DNA of 64,000 nt from contig OZ059894.1 of the NCBI GenBank assembly GCA_964057225.1, positions 15,034,476 through 15,098,475 of the forward strand, read 5' to 3'. Both the position numbers and the translations under genes were made by a program. Under the pieces are notes generated by a model that saw nothing but the letters and a program-made list of their open reading frames with translations, had not been told where the DNA came from and searched no databases. This DNA is from Auanema rhodensis (Eukaryota; Nematoda; Chromadorea; Rhabditida; Rhabditidae). Positions 12,872 through 24,300 of this stretch are shown piece after piece. How positions within the stretch are numbered: position 1 is the stretch's first letter; each line of letters opens with the position of its first letter.

Positions 12872-15310
12872 CTAAAAGTCAATGCTTCTAAAATTAAAAC
12901 TCAAAGTTCAGTTTTACCTGAACCACAAAGCTGCAATGCTTGCTCCAAGGAAAGGTCCTATCCAATAGATGTAATGATTTTTCCAGAGTATAGAGGAGAT
13001 TTTTGGAACGCACAGGGATCCAGCAACATTAGGTCCAAAAGATCTAGCTGGATTCATGGATGCTCCAGTGATTTTACCTCTAAAATAAGATTCGTTTTTC
13101 TTTTTTTTTTTAATTTTTTTGACCAATCAAACCGCCTCAAAAGTAAAAAAAAAAGAAAAAAAAAAAGCTCACACAGCAAGAATATCAATAGTCAATGTCA
13201 TTCCGATAGCTAACGGGGCCAGGAGATTCTTATTCGTATCCACAGCAGTTATTAGGATCGTATGAACAAGGAAATATGAGACAACTGTCTCCGAAAGAAG
13301 TCCCTAAGAAGCACAAATAAAGTTTTTAACTACTTTAAATAATTTTTAAAAGTACCTGCCACCAGTAATTGTCCACATTAAGCAGTGTTGCTCCAGCATA
13401 TGTTTTCGTATATTCAGGCTCAGTCATAATAGCCTGGAATAAGAAATCTCTTTTTGATCAAAAAATATAAAAAAAAAGAAAAATAAACAAAACTAACAGA
13501 GGAAAACAAAGGAAACTCGAGGGCTTTTACTCTTTCGGCTTTATGATTTATGAACCAGCAGTGCTGGTGCCCGATCTCAAACTGACCTTCAAAATCAAAC
13601 AAACAAAATTTATGTTTACAAAATATTGGATGAATCAAGCTTGTATTCACTTAGTTTTAACCACTTATGTGTCTTAATTTTGATTTTGTGGGATAGTGTA
13701 AAAGCCCCAAAGCTAACACTCATACAAGACACAAAACTTTCTAACTTTGACGGTTCGATTAAAGCCTGCAGGGGATTTTATCCTATAATTGGTACCATTT
13801 TCATCCATGAACGAAGGATCAACTGAGTCAGTGCTATGTTTTGCTGTACCGTACTCATTCAAAGCCTAGAATTTAAGTTGACAAAGGTACATAGTATGGG
13901 GACAAATGGACATATTGGATACTTAATCACAACAAAGACATTTTAGAGGAGAAAGTGGAAAAAATATTGAAAAAAAAGAATTTCAGATACGTACAGCCGT
14001 CATAAAAGCTCCACATATACCGCCAATAATTTGTGAAGCTACATAGAAAGGTAAGTTAACAGGTGACAACTTCCCAACTATAGTAATTGCCCATGATACT
14101 GCTGGATTGAAATGTCCGCCACTAAATTATTATTATACTTATACTTATAATTAATATTCATGTTATAAATAATTATTATTTACTATTTTTATAAAAAGAT
14201 GAAAGATCATTTTCTTTATTTCTTATTTTTAATAAAAATTTATGAATTTTTCTTAATCAATTAATGAAATTTCAGAAGTATATGTATATGGAATTACAAC
14301 ACCTTAACCGACTGACTCTTCTCTCTGAAAGGTCAAAAGAGCAAACTAAAAGCAACTTAGCTTCATATTTGTTTTAATCAATAACTCAAATTGAAAGAAT
14401 TAAATAATATAATTCGAAAGTAATAGTCATTTTTCATATTTTCTAGATGATAAAGTCTTTAAATTTGTTAAATCGCTTAGTTTCTTATCAGATATTCTAA
14501 AATCAGCAAAAAAACTTCAATCCTGCTGTGGAATGTATTAAATAGAGCAGTAGCTTCTGTTGAAACAAGGTTTTTATCAGATTAGTGTCAATCGTTATAA
14601 GTATAAGGTGATTTTAATGCTCAATAATCTTCTAACGATGACAATTCAATACATGAAAGAATACACAAAAATCATTTTGTCATCTTAATTCAAATTATTA
14701 TGTTTTTAAGATTCTTAAGAATGTACTAAGATCATTCATAAAACCATCCTACTATTTATCAATTGATCAAACTGTATACCTTATATGACCAAGTGATGTG
14801 ACAAGAATAAAAATTGTCAAACCATGAGCAAAAGCAGCGTGTAAAATGTTATCAGCGGCAAATTGAGTAACATACGCTTGACTTGTTCCTAATCAAATAA
14901 TTAGTTAGTTAAATATATGAATATATATATATATATATTTAAATATAATTCACAATCCTTACCTACAAAAACAAAAGTAAAAACTCCGACGAATTCAGCA
15001 AGACATTTTGCAAACAAGCTGTATTCTCGGCTTGATTCTTCACTTGCTGTTGATAAACCATCATCGCTTCTAGGTGCTCCCCATCGATTTCTGATATTGA
15101 TTCCCTGAAAACATTTTGAACTCATTATGATCTTGCAATAGAACAATGTCTGTTGATGTTCAACAAAGGTGTTCTGAAAATTGAATTTTCAGAGGAGAGA
15201 CTTACTTGGTTCCAGAAATCGGTTGAGGGCGCCTGTGATTGTTGACTGGTCATATTAAGCAACTTCTGAATCTTCTCTTTTACATTTTTAAAATATTCAG
15301 TAGGCCACAT
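12872..15310 (-). CDS. Aquaporin (MIP family), paralogue of the convergent gene
   Basis: On the minus strand eight exons join in frame: 15206-15310, 14963-15104, 14780-14888, 13995-14121, 13356-13433, 13173-13303, 12918-13079 and 12872-12887, about 289 residues. Both NPA boxes are intact ([11 protein letters not shown] and [14 protein letters not shown]), and the transmembrane pattern matches the neighbouring aquaporin. Exons 4 to 6 have identical lengths to those of the neighbour (127, 78 and 131 bp), and every intron from the second onward has the same phase. Introns here are longer; the one at 14122-14779 is about 660 bp. The N-terminus ([10 protein letters not shown]) differs from the paralogue and is probably cytosolic. 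The last exon adds only five residues before the stop. Confidence 0.92.
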
Positions 15311-17121
15311 ATAGAACGAAGACTACGAAGTAGAGAAGCGAATCACATGAGGGAAATGCTCATAAAGATTTGAAATTCAATACTCAGGAAGATACCAGAA
15401 GCGAACGCGAATTTTTGACTTTCAATTTGCATTGGATAGAAGGTGAGGACAAATGCAATAAAAGTCGAAAATGATTTTTAGAAAAAACTTTTTTTCTTTT
15501 TTATGATTGACAGAGATGAAAATTGTATTATTTTTGCTAATCATTAAAGGAAATATCAAAGAAAACATAGTAAAATATCATAAACGTAGATGAAAACGTT
15601 AAAAAAAAACTTTTATATAGTTATCTATCTCCTTATAAATACAATTATATATCACTAAAAAAGATGACAAGAGGTAAGAAAAAATTGGAAAATAGTGTTT
15701 CATATTTGACTGAAAGATTACAAACGTTTATGATGATTATTCGTTGCTAAAAGTTGATTAATAAATTGGAAAAGTTTAACCGTAAATGAATCATTTTGTG
15801 ATCCTCACGATAAAAATGTTATATTGAAACTGAAATCTAAGGAAATGAAACTGTAAAGTTTTAATGATAACAGAAACAAAGGCTAAAATATGTGTACATA
15901 TACGTATACATCGTGTGTCAAATAATAGAAATAAAAGGGTGGTCCTTGATCTTGAACATTATAAGATTTTAATAGGTAAAATAGACATAATACTCAAATT
16001 ATTATTATATTATAATAATATAATTTTAATTTGTTATCAATTCTTTTTAATAATATTGAATATACACACCTACATACATATATGTATATATTAATGATAA
16101 AAGTCAAAAAAAAAAGAAAAAAAAGATATTGACCAGTTGAAAAGATGTAAGAGAAATATGTATAATCATTGCTAATGTAATATAATACAAAACTATGTAT
16201 ATTTATTTAAGTTTTAAGTTCACAGCCATACTGGCCAGTATTCTTTTAACTTATATGTATATGATTAAAGCTATAAACAATTTCAAAACAATTTAAATAA
16301 CAAGAACAATTTGAAAAATGAGCGAAAATATGAATGAATCTTATCTCATTTCAATTTATTTCTAGCTACATATACGGTTGTAAAACTTCAAATTTCGTTC
16401 TTTATCCAATTTTTCCAGCAGTACTGTTATCTTTTATAAAAAGTCTTTAGATCGTTTTCAATGTTTAATGATTTTAATAAGACATATTTGAAATGTCCTG
16501 ATTATAAACTTATCAACAACCAATTTTACATATTAAATCTTCTGCTTTATTGCTTTCTCTTGAAACTGCCTTTTTTTCTTTTTCTATTCTATCTTGCCTT
16601 TTATTCTTTTGCACTTCATCTTCACTTGAACCATAGCATGATGGGTGAAACTAGATTTTGAGGCTTTTCCCTCTTCTCGTTCTCTTCATCTCTCCCCGCG
16701 TTTCTTACAATTGTGGAAATACTGCATTACAATACTGATGCCAGCGTCATCATCAACTGGCTTCTACTTGTTTCCCTTTCTGCCTTTCGTCCTTGCGGCT
16801 GGATTCATTCAGTCCTAACTGAGGCAACTGTATCGCACTTGTTGTCTATCTATTCTGATTGCCTATATAGTATCAGAAGTATATTAACTATATACGTATA
16901 GCTATATGAACTTTCAAAGTTATTAGCATCATCAGATTTGTTAGATATGTTTCTGGATATTCAATATATTACATATCTAATTATATTTTTATCTATTCAA
17001 CAGGCGCAGACAGGTGTGAAAACAGTATTTTTTTTCTTATCATTTAGATATAATTTGGATAATTTATGGCTCATTGTTGTCATTTTTTTTTCAAATAATT
17101 TTAGCGTTGAATAATTGCCCC
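15311..17121. other. Intergenic between aquaporin 2 and the dynein-light-chain-like gene
   Basis: AT-rich sequence with scattered short open frames that lack splice context or family resemblance. It should hold the divergent promoters of the minus-strand aquaporin and the plus-strand gene at 17122. No further gene was recognised. Confidence 0.5.
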
Positions 17122-17727
17122 ATGAATCATGTTCGTAACATTGTGCTTCGAGCCACCCAGCAGACAAAAGACCCAGCTATTCAAATGCAGGTAAACCGTA
17201 CATCCATTGAAAAATTTCCAATTTAAACCTCTTAATTCATTTACATATTATATGAATTTTTAATCTAACTATTATATTTTTTATATGATACGCCGAATAA
17301 TTGAAGATATTTACGGTGGTACATGGGGTGTTCTGATAATTCGAAATCCAGATTTAGTCTCACATGGTATTTTTCAAAAAAAAAAGACAAAATAACATAA
17401 TAATCATTAATTATGTTCAGATGTTCATTGGACAATACCCGATCATACAAATCCGGATGGATCTCCAGCTTTTTGCCTAACTGTTGTTAATAAATGGCAA
17501 TATAATATATTCAAAACAGGATCAAAAGATTCAGCTGATAGAGTATCAGTTCTAGACGTTGTTCATAGGTAATTATAATTTTCATGGAATATAATCAATA
17601 TAATTTCTACCAAAGAATTAGACAAGCAGATGAGAAACAACATCCCGTACGTCTAACTGTCGAAGAATTTGATCAACAATTAGTGAAAGCCATTGAATTA
17701 GAACGATCTCGACGATCACGGGGATAG
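17122..17727 (+). CDS. Dynein light chain (LC8/DLC)-like protein
   Basis: Proposed exons are 17122-17190, about 17285-17366, 17421-17568 and 17616-17727, about 136 residues. The order fits an LC8 fold: a first helix (RATQQTKDPAIQMQ), a second helix (IRRIIEDIYGGTW, like the EFDKKYNPTW region of LC8), then strands GVLIIRNP, VHWTIPDH and FCLTVVNKWQYNIFKTG. A basic extension of about 45 residues ends in SRRSRG. Canonical LC8 is about 89 residues, so this is a divergent, extended member that may bind dynein intermediate chain or other partners. Oddity: the first intron begins with a good GTAAAC donor, but the region before 17285 has no AG that keeps the frame. The first AG (17306) would break it. 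Either the protein starts at ATG 17285, or the acceptor is non-canonical or altered. Confidence 0.65.
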
Positions 17728-17829
17728 AAAAACCTTTTCGCTTTCTTTTTTTTTCCATATAAAAATCCTTGTATGTACAAATATATGCGTATTAATAAAT
17801 GAAATAAAACTGATTTAAATTGATAAAAA

Positions 17830-20800
17830 CTATTTTTTGACCGTTGAACTTCGACGTTTTGTCATCATGGTGATATTATTATTCTCATCCGTGAATGGGG
17901 TTGGCGTTGAATTCATAGCAACTTCTTCAGAATCAAATCGCGTTGGTGGCCCATTCATAAATGCAACTTTAGGCATACATTGAGTTGGTTTATCTTTCTA
18001 AAATAAAAAATATGATATAGTTAATGAGATATTATGTAACATACAGCATCAAATTCAGTTCGAAACACCGTCTTATAATGACACTCTTTACTTGATCTGT
18101 ATCGTTGAAAAGCTTTAAAAAGTATTCGCTAAAACAATAATATATATATATATATAATTAACTAGTCATTTATAAAATTATTACTCTATATGCTGTATGT
18201 TCAAAGTCACATTCCTCTGATGATGGTTGAACAATAGTCGAATCCACTAAGAAGTCCTTAATACAATTTAAATTTTTGAAAAATCTAATGAATGCTATAA
18301 ACTTACTGGCCATGATTTTGTATATTTTTTATCAGCTAATCTTATTATTATTTCTTTAGCTATAAAAAGAAGATTAAACGGAGGCGGAACAGCAGAAGTC
18401 CAGTGGATATATTCAGAATAAATTACAACTCTAATATATTTGAACTCCATTTCTTCATTATCCTACAAATTATATTTTCAGCTATTATTGAAAATCTTAT
18501 GAATCTAACCAAGACTTCATCAGCTTTTTTAACTAATAAGGATATCATCAAGTTTAATAATGTAATTATTACAACTACATGATAAATTGCCATTAATGTC
18601 TTCAAATAATTTATAAATTTAAGATTTAAAAATAAGAAAAAACGTTTTGAAATAATTCCAACCTCAATAGCTAAGCTATTAAAAACATGTGTAGATGGTT
18701 CTATATTATCTCCAGTATTTCCGACAACAATTTGGTATAATTGTGGATCTAAGTATCCATAAAATGACCAATATAGATTTCTATATGATGATAGAATACT
18801 AAATTGAAATTAATTAATAAAATTTTGAATATATATATTTCTTGCTCTGTGAAATGAGATCCCATTCCTTTTACAGTTCCACTACTACTTTCTGTATTGG
18901 AAAGATATGGTTGAACGATAACGTTAATTCCAACAGCAAACGATAGCATTATAACAGCCATGATAACAAGATAGTTATAAACAGTTGATACACATTTTCC
19001 AACGGATATCTATAAGCTTTAAATTATTTTCAAATTACTTTACATGAAACAATCATACAATACTACCACCTAATCCTTTACGTAATTGAAAATAGTAGAA
19101 TACTTTCCATATAGCTAAGACACATCCAGTTCCAAAATATATTTCATATAATAAATGTTCATTATACCAAACCTAAAGATAAGTTTTAAAAAAAGAAAGA
19201 TAATTCTGGCAAGTGTATATACCCAATGTCGTCTATGGGTTTCATATAGTTCACGATCAGTAATGAAAATATTTGTTATCCACAGATGTATAGCTAGGAG
19301 AAATACACCAATTAACAGAAAATCAAACCTTTAAACAAAATTATTATAAATCAGTTAATTATATAAATGATACCATCTCCACCAAAAGCGAAAATAATTT
19401 CTTAATCCATGTCTTGAAAATAGAATATAACGTTCCACTAACATTCCAGAAATATAAAGAAATATATATATTTCCAATGTTGTACTTAAACCTAATAAAT
19501 TATATCATATAATACAAATATTTTAAAAGGTTCATTGAAAAACCTGAGATAAACGAATTCCGACCGACGTTAGAATTCGTTCTCAAAAACCTCACAGTTA
19601 TAATGCAGAAAATAAAACCAAAATAAGAAGAGAGATTACTAATAAATCTTAAAAAAAAAAGAAGAAATTCTCAATAAAATAAACAAAAAATTGTTTACCT
19701 TGCTAAAGGAACTTCAAATGATTTGATTAGAGATCCATTACTAAATATATATATCAATGCTAATATAGGATAGCATATGAAATGACGAAAGTTTCGATAC
19801 AAATCACGTTTAGGACATGAGCCATAACTTCCCCAGCCTATGAAAATTAATTTTTAAATTTCTTTAAAAGGAATTAATATCTTACCTCTCCACCAAATTT
19901 CTTCCATAGCTCTTTGAACATTTGTACTTGAGATCATTTCTCGCATTTCAGAATCTAAAGCCATTTGAACTCTGGGATATGGATCTTCACACACAAGTAA
20001 AGAACTATAGTCTCTCTAAATAATCTGATAAAATATAATATATTTGACCAATGTACTTACGTGACATAAAAATAAATCAAGTTCGTGTTCAGACCAAGCT
20101 TGATCAACAAGTCTAGCTGCAAATCGTTGAACATTTTGCAACAGACTACGGTACCAATCCTAAATGATTTCATTTACATTGTATTTATTATTATTGAAAA
20201 AGTTTTTTTTACCATATATTCTAAGTTATCATCACGAATAAATTGTTGTAAGTCACTTGCCAAAGAGCAAGCTGCAGCAAACGGATCGTCGGTAGCTAAC
20301 CAAAGAAATGCTTCAGAACTTAGCCCTCTGAGAATATCGACCTAAAATTAAAGTTTGTTCGAAAAACAAAGAATGAAATGCTCTTAGACCTTTTGCATCG
20401 AAGCTAAAGCTGCATGAGGCATTCGAAGGCAATATCCACAACCACCTGATCAGTTTAAAGAAAAAATGGGAGAACACTAAGCTATACTTACAGTTCTTAT
20501 GATGAGGAGGACTGATAGTGTGTCCTCGTAGTAATAAGCATTCAACAATGGCAAAATTATTCATAATACAAGCAAGAAGTAGAGGAGTCATGTGCGGTGG
20601 AAAAGCACTTGATTCCGTACAAGCTGTCATATAGTTAGTATAATTAAAATATTGTCTAAAAGAAAGTAAGGTTACCCGTTCTTTCACTGTATGCGAAATC
20701 ATCGAAAAGGCAAAGAATGAACTCAGTCAATGGTCTACTTCCTATGCAAATAGCACATAATAATGCTTCCTTTAATGCTTCTGCTGATCTGGTCAGAATC

Positions 20801-21234
20801 AAATCAGCTATATGGAGAATTTGAGCTTCCTAAGAAAAACACTTATCACTTTAAATTAATTAGAATCTCACAGTCCCAGCTGCTCCTAAACTTTCTAAAG
20901 TTTCAACAATTAAATTCAAATTTCCGACTTTCACTGCTTCTCGAAACTGTTGCATCATAACAAGAGTCTAAATAAAACAATAAAATATCAAGTTTAGATA
21001 AGATATTCATATTCATTGCCCTACTTTACGTGAAGTGGGATCCCACTGTAAATGTCCATCATATCCTTCTTCTTTTTCGGCCTAAATATGACAAAATGAG
21101 GTGATGTTACTAATAATTACAATAATAAGAAATATTATGCTAATTGTGTAAAAAAACTTACATATATACTTTCCGGTAAACGATATCTCCCTAATACTCG
21201 AGTTCGCACAAGCTGCTTACAAGCCCGTGGAATC
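17830..21234 (-). CDS. TRPC-type transient receptor potential channel (5' end unresolved)
   Basis: Twenty-one minus-strand exons join in frame: 21162-21234, 21025-21081, 20872-20967, 20676-20829, 20492-20623, 20390-20445, 20213-20341, 20061-20159, 19886-20015, 19699-19837, 19544-19647, 19374-19491, 19223-19328, 19059-19172, 18846-19009, 18663-18798, 18510-18599, 18307-18462, 18185-18256, 18045-18128 and 17830-17997, about 790 residues. Seen: ankyrin-like repeats (MTPLLLACIMNNFAIVECLL), the TRPC helical linker (EDPYP, EEIWW), six membrane segments (FAVGINVI in S5), a pore region and S6 (VVVIITLLNLMISLLV), then the TRP-box region (EEMEFKYIRV) and VPPPFNLLF. This order is that of TRPC calcium-permeable cation channels. 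The donor at 18845 is GC instead of GT. The first exon needs an upstream exon ending in phase 2, which I could not find; an ATG at 21392 is out of frame. The stop is 102 bp from the stop of the convergent plus-strand gene. Confidence 0.9.
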
Positions 21235-21392
21235 CTAGTTATAAAAATTATAATTAGTACATAATAAATATAAATTATAATAAGAATTAAAATAAAAATA
21301 AAAATTACATTTACAAAACAACTTCGATGCTTCAGATTTGTATGACTGAATGACGCTAGTAAACACGTAACGTGAAAATTCAAGTATGCCAT

Positions 21393-24300
21393 TATGCTAA
21401 TGAGATAATGAAAATAATTTTATATGCATGTGCAACAATAATATTATTAAAATTTATTTATTTTATTTTAATAATTATATATTTATTAATTAAATATTAT
21501 TATAAATATATATTTTATAATAATTAGAAATTATATTTTTTAAATTTATTTATGAATTGAACTTTTCATTTTGAATTTTGATCATAATCAATATTTTTTT
21601 AATTGTTAGCCCATTGAAATATTCTTCCTTTTAGTCCTCAAGAGCTAATTGTCTATAAGAATCAGAAATCGGATAATCGAGCGATTTCCACTTAAATTCA
21701 CCTTTCTTAAGTACGAATGCCCCTTTCTTTATTTTGAATTTCTCATAATTGAACCAAATGTTCATTAATAAAGACAATCTGGGACGTTCTTCCAATGATG
21801 ATTCATTTAAAGTTGAAGCCATATCCAATTGGCGGCAATTTTATCTGAACGAAAGAGAAACGAAGAAAAGACTATGAAGAGTATAAGAACTGATGAGGGT
21901 AGTAGTGAAAGATGTTGAATAAGAGGTAAAAGATGCATATGGAATTAAGAGAGTCTAGTGGATTTTGACGTCGGTCCTTGTTTGTAGGTAACGTCACAGA
22001 TCTCCCGTTGGGTGGAAATTGTGTCATTCCAAATATGCACCGTTGTATTTCAAGGTCTCCTTCTGTGGCCATCCGATAGTTCCATAGTTCTACATCTACT
22101 GTCCTATGTTGCCCTCTTCATGACAGATATGTCTTCTCTTCATCCTTATTACAGTCCACCGATCCGTAGAACTATTGCCTTCTATCTGCTACCTCTCATC
22201 TTCCTGCCCAATATCATATTCTCCCTTACCTCATTCCTCTCCCTTCGATTTCCCTCGCTATAACTATCTGTTTCTCCTCATCCCTATAGTAGTTTGTATC
22301 CTATCGACATATAGGTCTATCTGAACATGCATCCTGATGGCGACCTTACAGCATTAAACAACGTCCGATCAGTACCACAGTTTCATCTGTATAGCGATGT
22401 TATTCCATCAAGTTCTGCTCTTTTAAATGATAGTTCTGATAGTTTCATTTTAGAGTTTCTCATATATTCTTTAATGATTTATTTTATCAACTGAAAGTCG
22501 GAATAGAAAATAAAAATTCGTAATCTTTCTTAAATTCATTTTCTCCGATACGATTTCAAGTTTTAGTTAATTACGTCGTAAGCTTTTGTATATATTTTCC
22601 ACTTGAAGTTCGGTTTTCATTGTATTTTTATAATTATTTTTGGTTAATTCTTAGTTGGTTGTATTCCGTTTTTAATAGTTTTTTTCTTTCTATAAATCTA
22701 ACCGTAAAATTCCTTATATCTGTTGTCAATCTATTCTATTACCTAGTATGATGAATGTGACAGCTATTCATCGATATTACTTTGTCGTCATCATCATCAT
22801 CATCGACAATTTCTTTTATTCCATCATCTCGATTCACTTTCTTCATCATCTGAATGTTAACAACCGTGACTTGTATCCATATAAAGCAAGAGCATACTAC
22901 TTGAAATACTCATGAAAGACCAGCAATGATACAAGTGTGTCATGTACCATCATTTGCTCTCCCGCATCGTCATGATTCCATTTGTATTTTTATTTTTGCT
23001 CCGGACTGTTCAATTTGTTCTACACATTCTCATGGTCATGCATTTCATGAAGTAACAGTTCAGTTTGTAAAATTAGGAAGTTATTTCAAAACAAAGAAAA
23101 CCATGATAGAAGACACAAAAGAGATATTCTGAGAGATATTAAGAGAAAGGAAGAGAATGAGAGAATAATAGCCTAAAGTGACTAAACCAACTCCTTTTGC
23201 TGTCTGTGAAAGCAATTGAGGTCGCAGTCAGGATGACTATTGTCATTACTGTCAGCCGTCGGTGAATGACGGCAGAAATACATATACAGAGTTCCATAAA
23301 GAGAAGGCTATTGAGCTCTAATCCACCTCTGACGCCATTTGCCGTAATTTCTAAAACCAGCCGTTGAAAATTCCATGATCATCTGCATGTCTAGATAATC
23401 TATTTCATCTCCTATATTCCCCCAGTAAATTATAAATTCTTATGGCAATGCCGTACAAATAATATATTTTATAATATTATGAAATCAAGCTAGCTGATAC
23501 CCCACATTTATATGAATGTCTTTATATTTATGGGACACAGTTACTGTCTCTCCAGTTTAATGTTATTTCAGTCTTCTAGTCTCTCAGTTTTCCAATATTC
23601 ATTTCTACTTAACGATTTTTCGGAGTTTATATACCTATTGCTGAAGCATTTATTCATATGTTACTTTGTAAGCATAGTCTTTTCACATGATTGCTCATGA
23701 CACAATGTTGTCAAGTGTATCCATAGTTACCCCCTGGGGTTCGTACACATTCGTTTGTGCTTTCATGCGCCCATAACCGTCAGCCGACCTCGGACCTTTG
23801 AATCGTTTCCTTCTGTCTCGTGTCTTCTAGCCATCTCTTGATTGCTCCTGCTCTATTTCCGGCTTTCTACCTCATCTAACTGTTGCCGTCAATTGTTCAT
23901 CTGATTGCTTGGTATTTTGCCTAATTACAGCCATATACCAGATTAGCTTTTCATAACATGTGGCTATTCCCTATTCTCTTTCTCTGTCTTTCTCTTTAGC
24001 ATATTCTCCAATGTGGTCAACTTGTTGAGAAAGCTTTATGTAACTTTCATAATAACTCATTAAAATATTTTTATATTCTATTTAGTCTGTCAAACCAATT
24101 TAAAGGAAACTTTTGCAACATTGAATCATCAATATTGAAAATTCTTGAATCATCGCGTACCTTTCCCTTTTTTTTTCAAAAATGAGGCCTCACTTTGCAC
24201 TTTTTTCTATTAATATTTTAATTTACTCAACTGTCCTACTTTTTCTTCGGTTTTCAAACCGATAAAAGATTTTTTCAATTGCTATATCCTTGTACAGTTA

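Noticed and set aside
21135-21392. ATG at 21392 as the TRPC start
   Set aside because: Reading through to the exon at 21234 crosses a long hydrophobic AT-rich stretch that is clearly intron, and the donor after RSCF is phase 0 and does not fit.
21631-21828. 65-codon open frame on the minus strand (SLEERPRLSLLMNIWF) as the missing TRPC 5' exon
   Set aside because: None of its possible donors ends in phase 2, which the next TRPC exon needs, and it matches no TRPC N-terminal feature.
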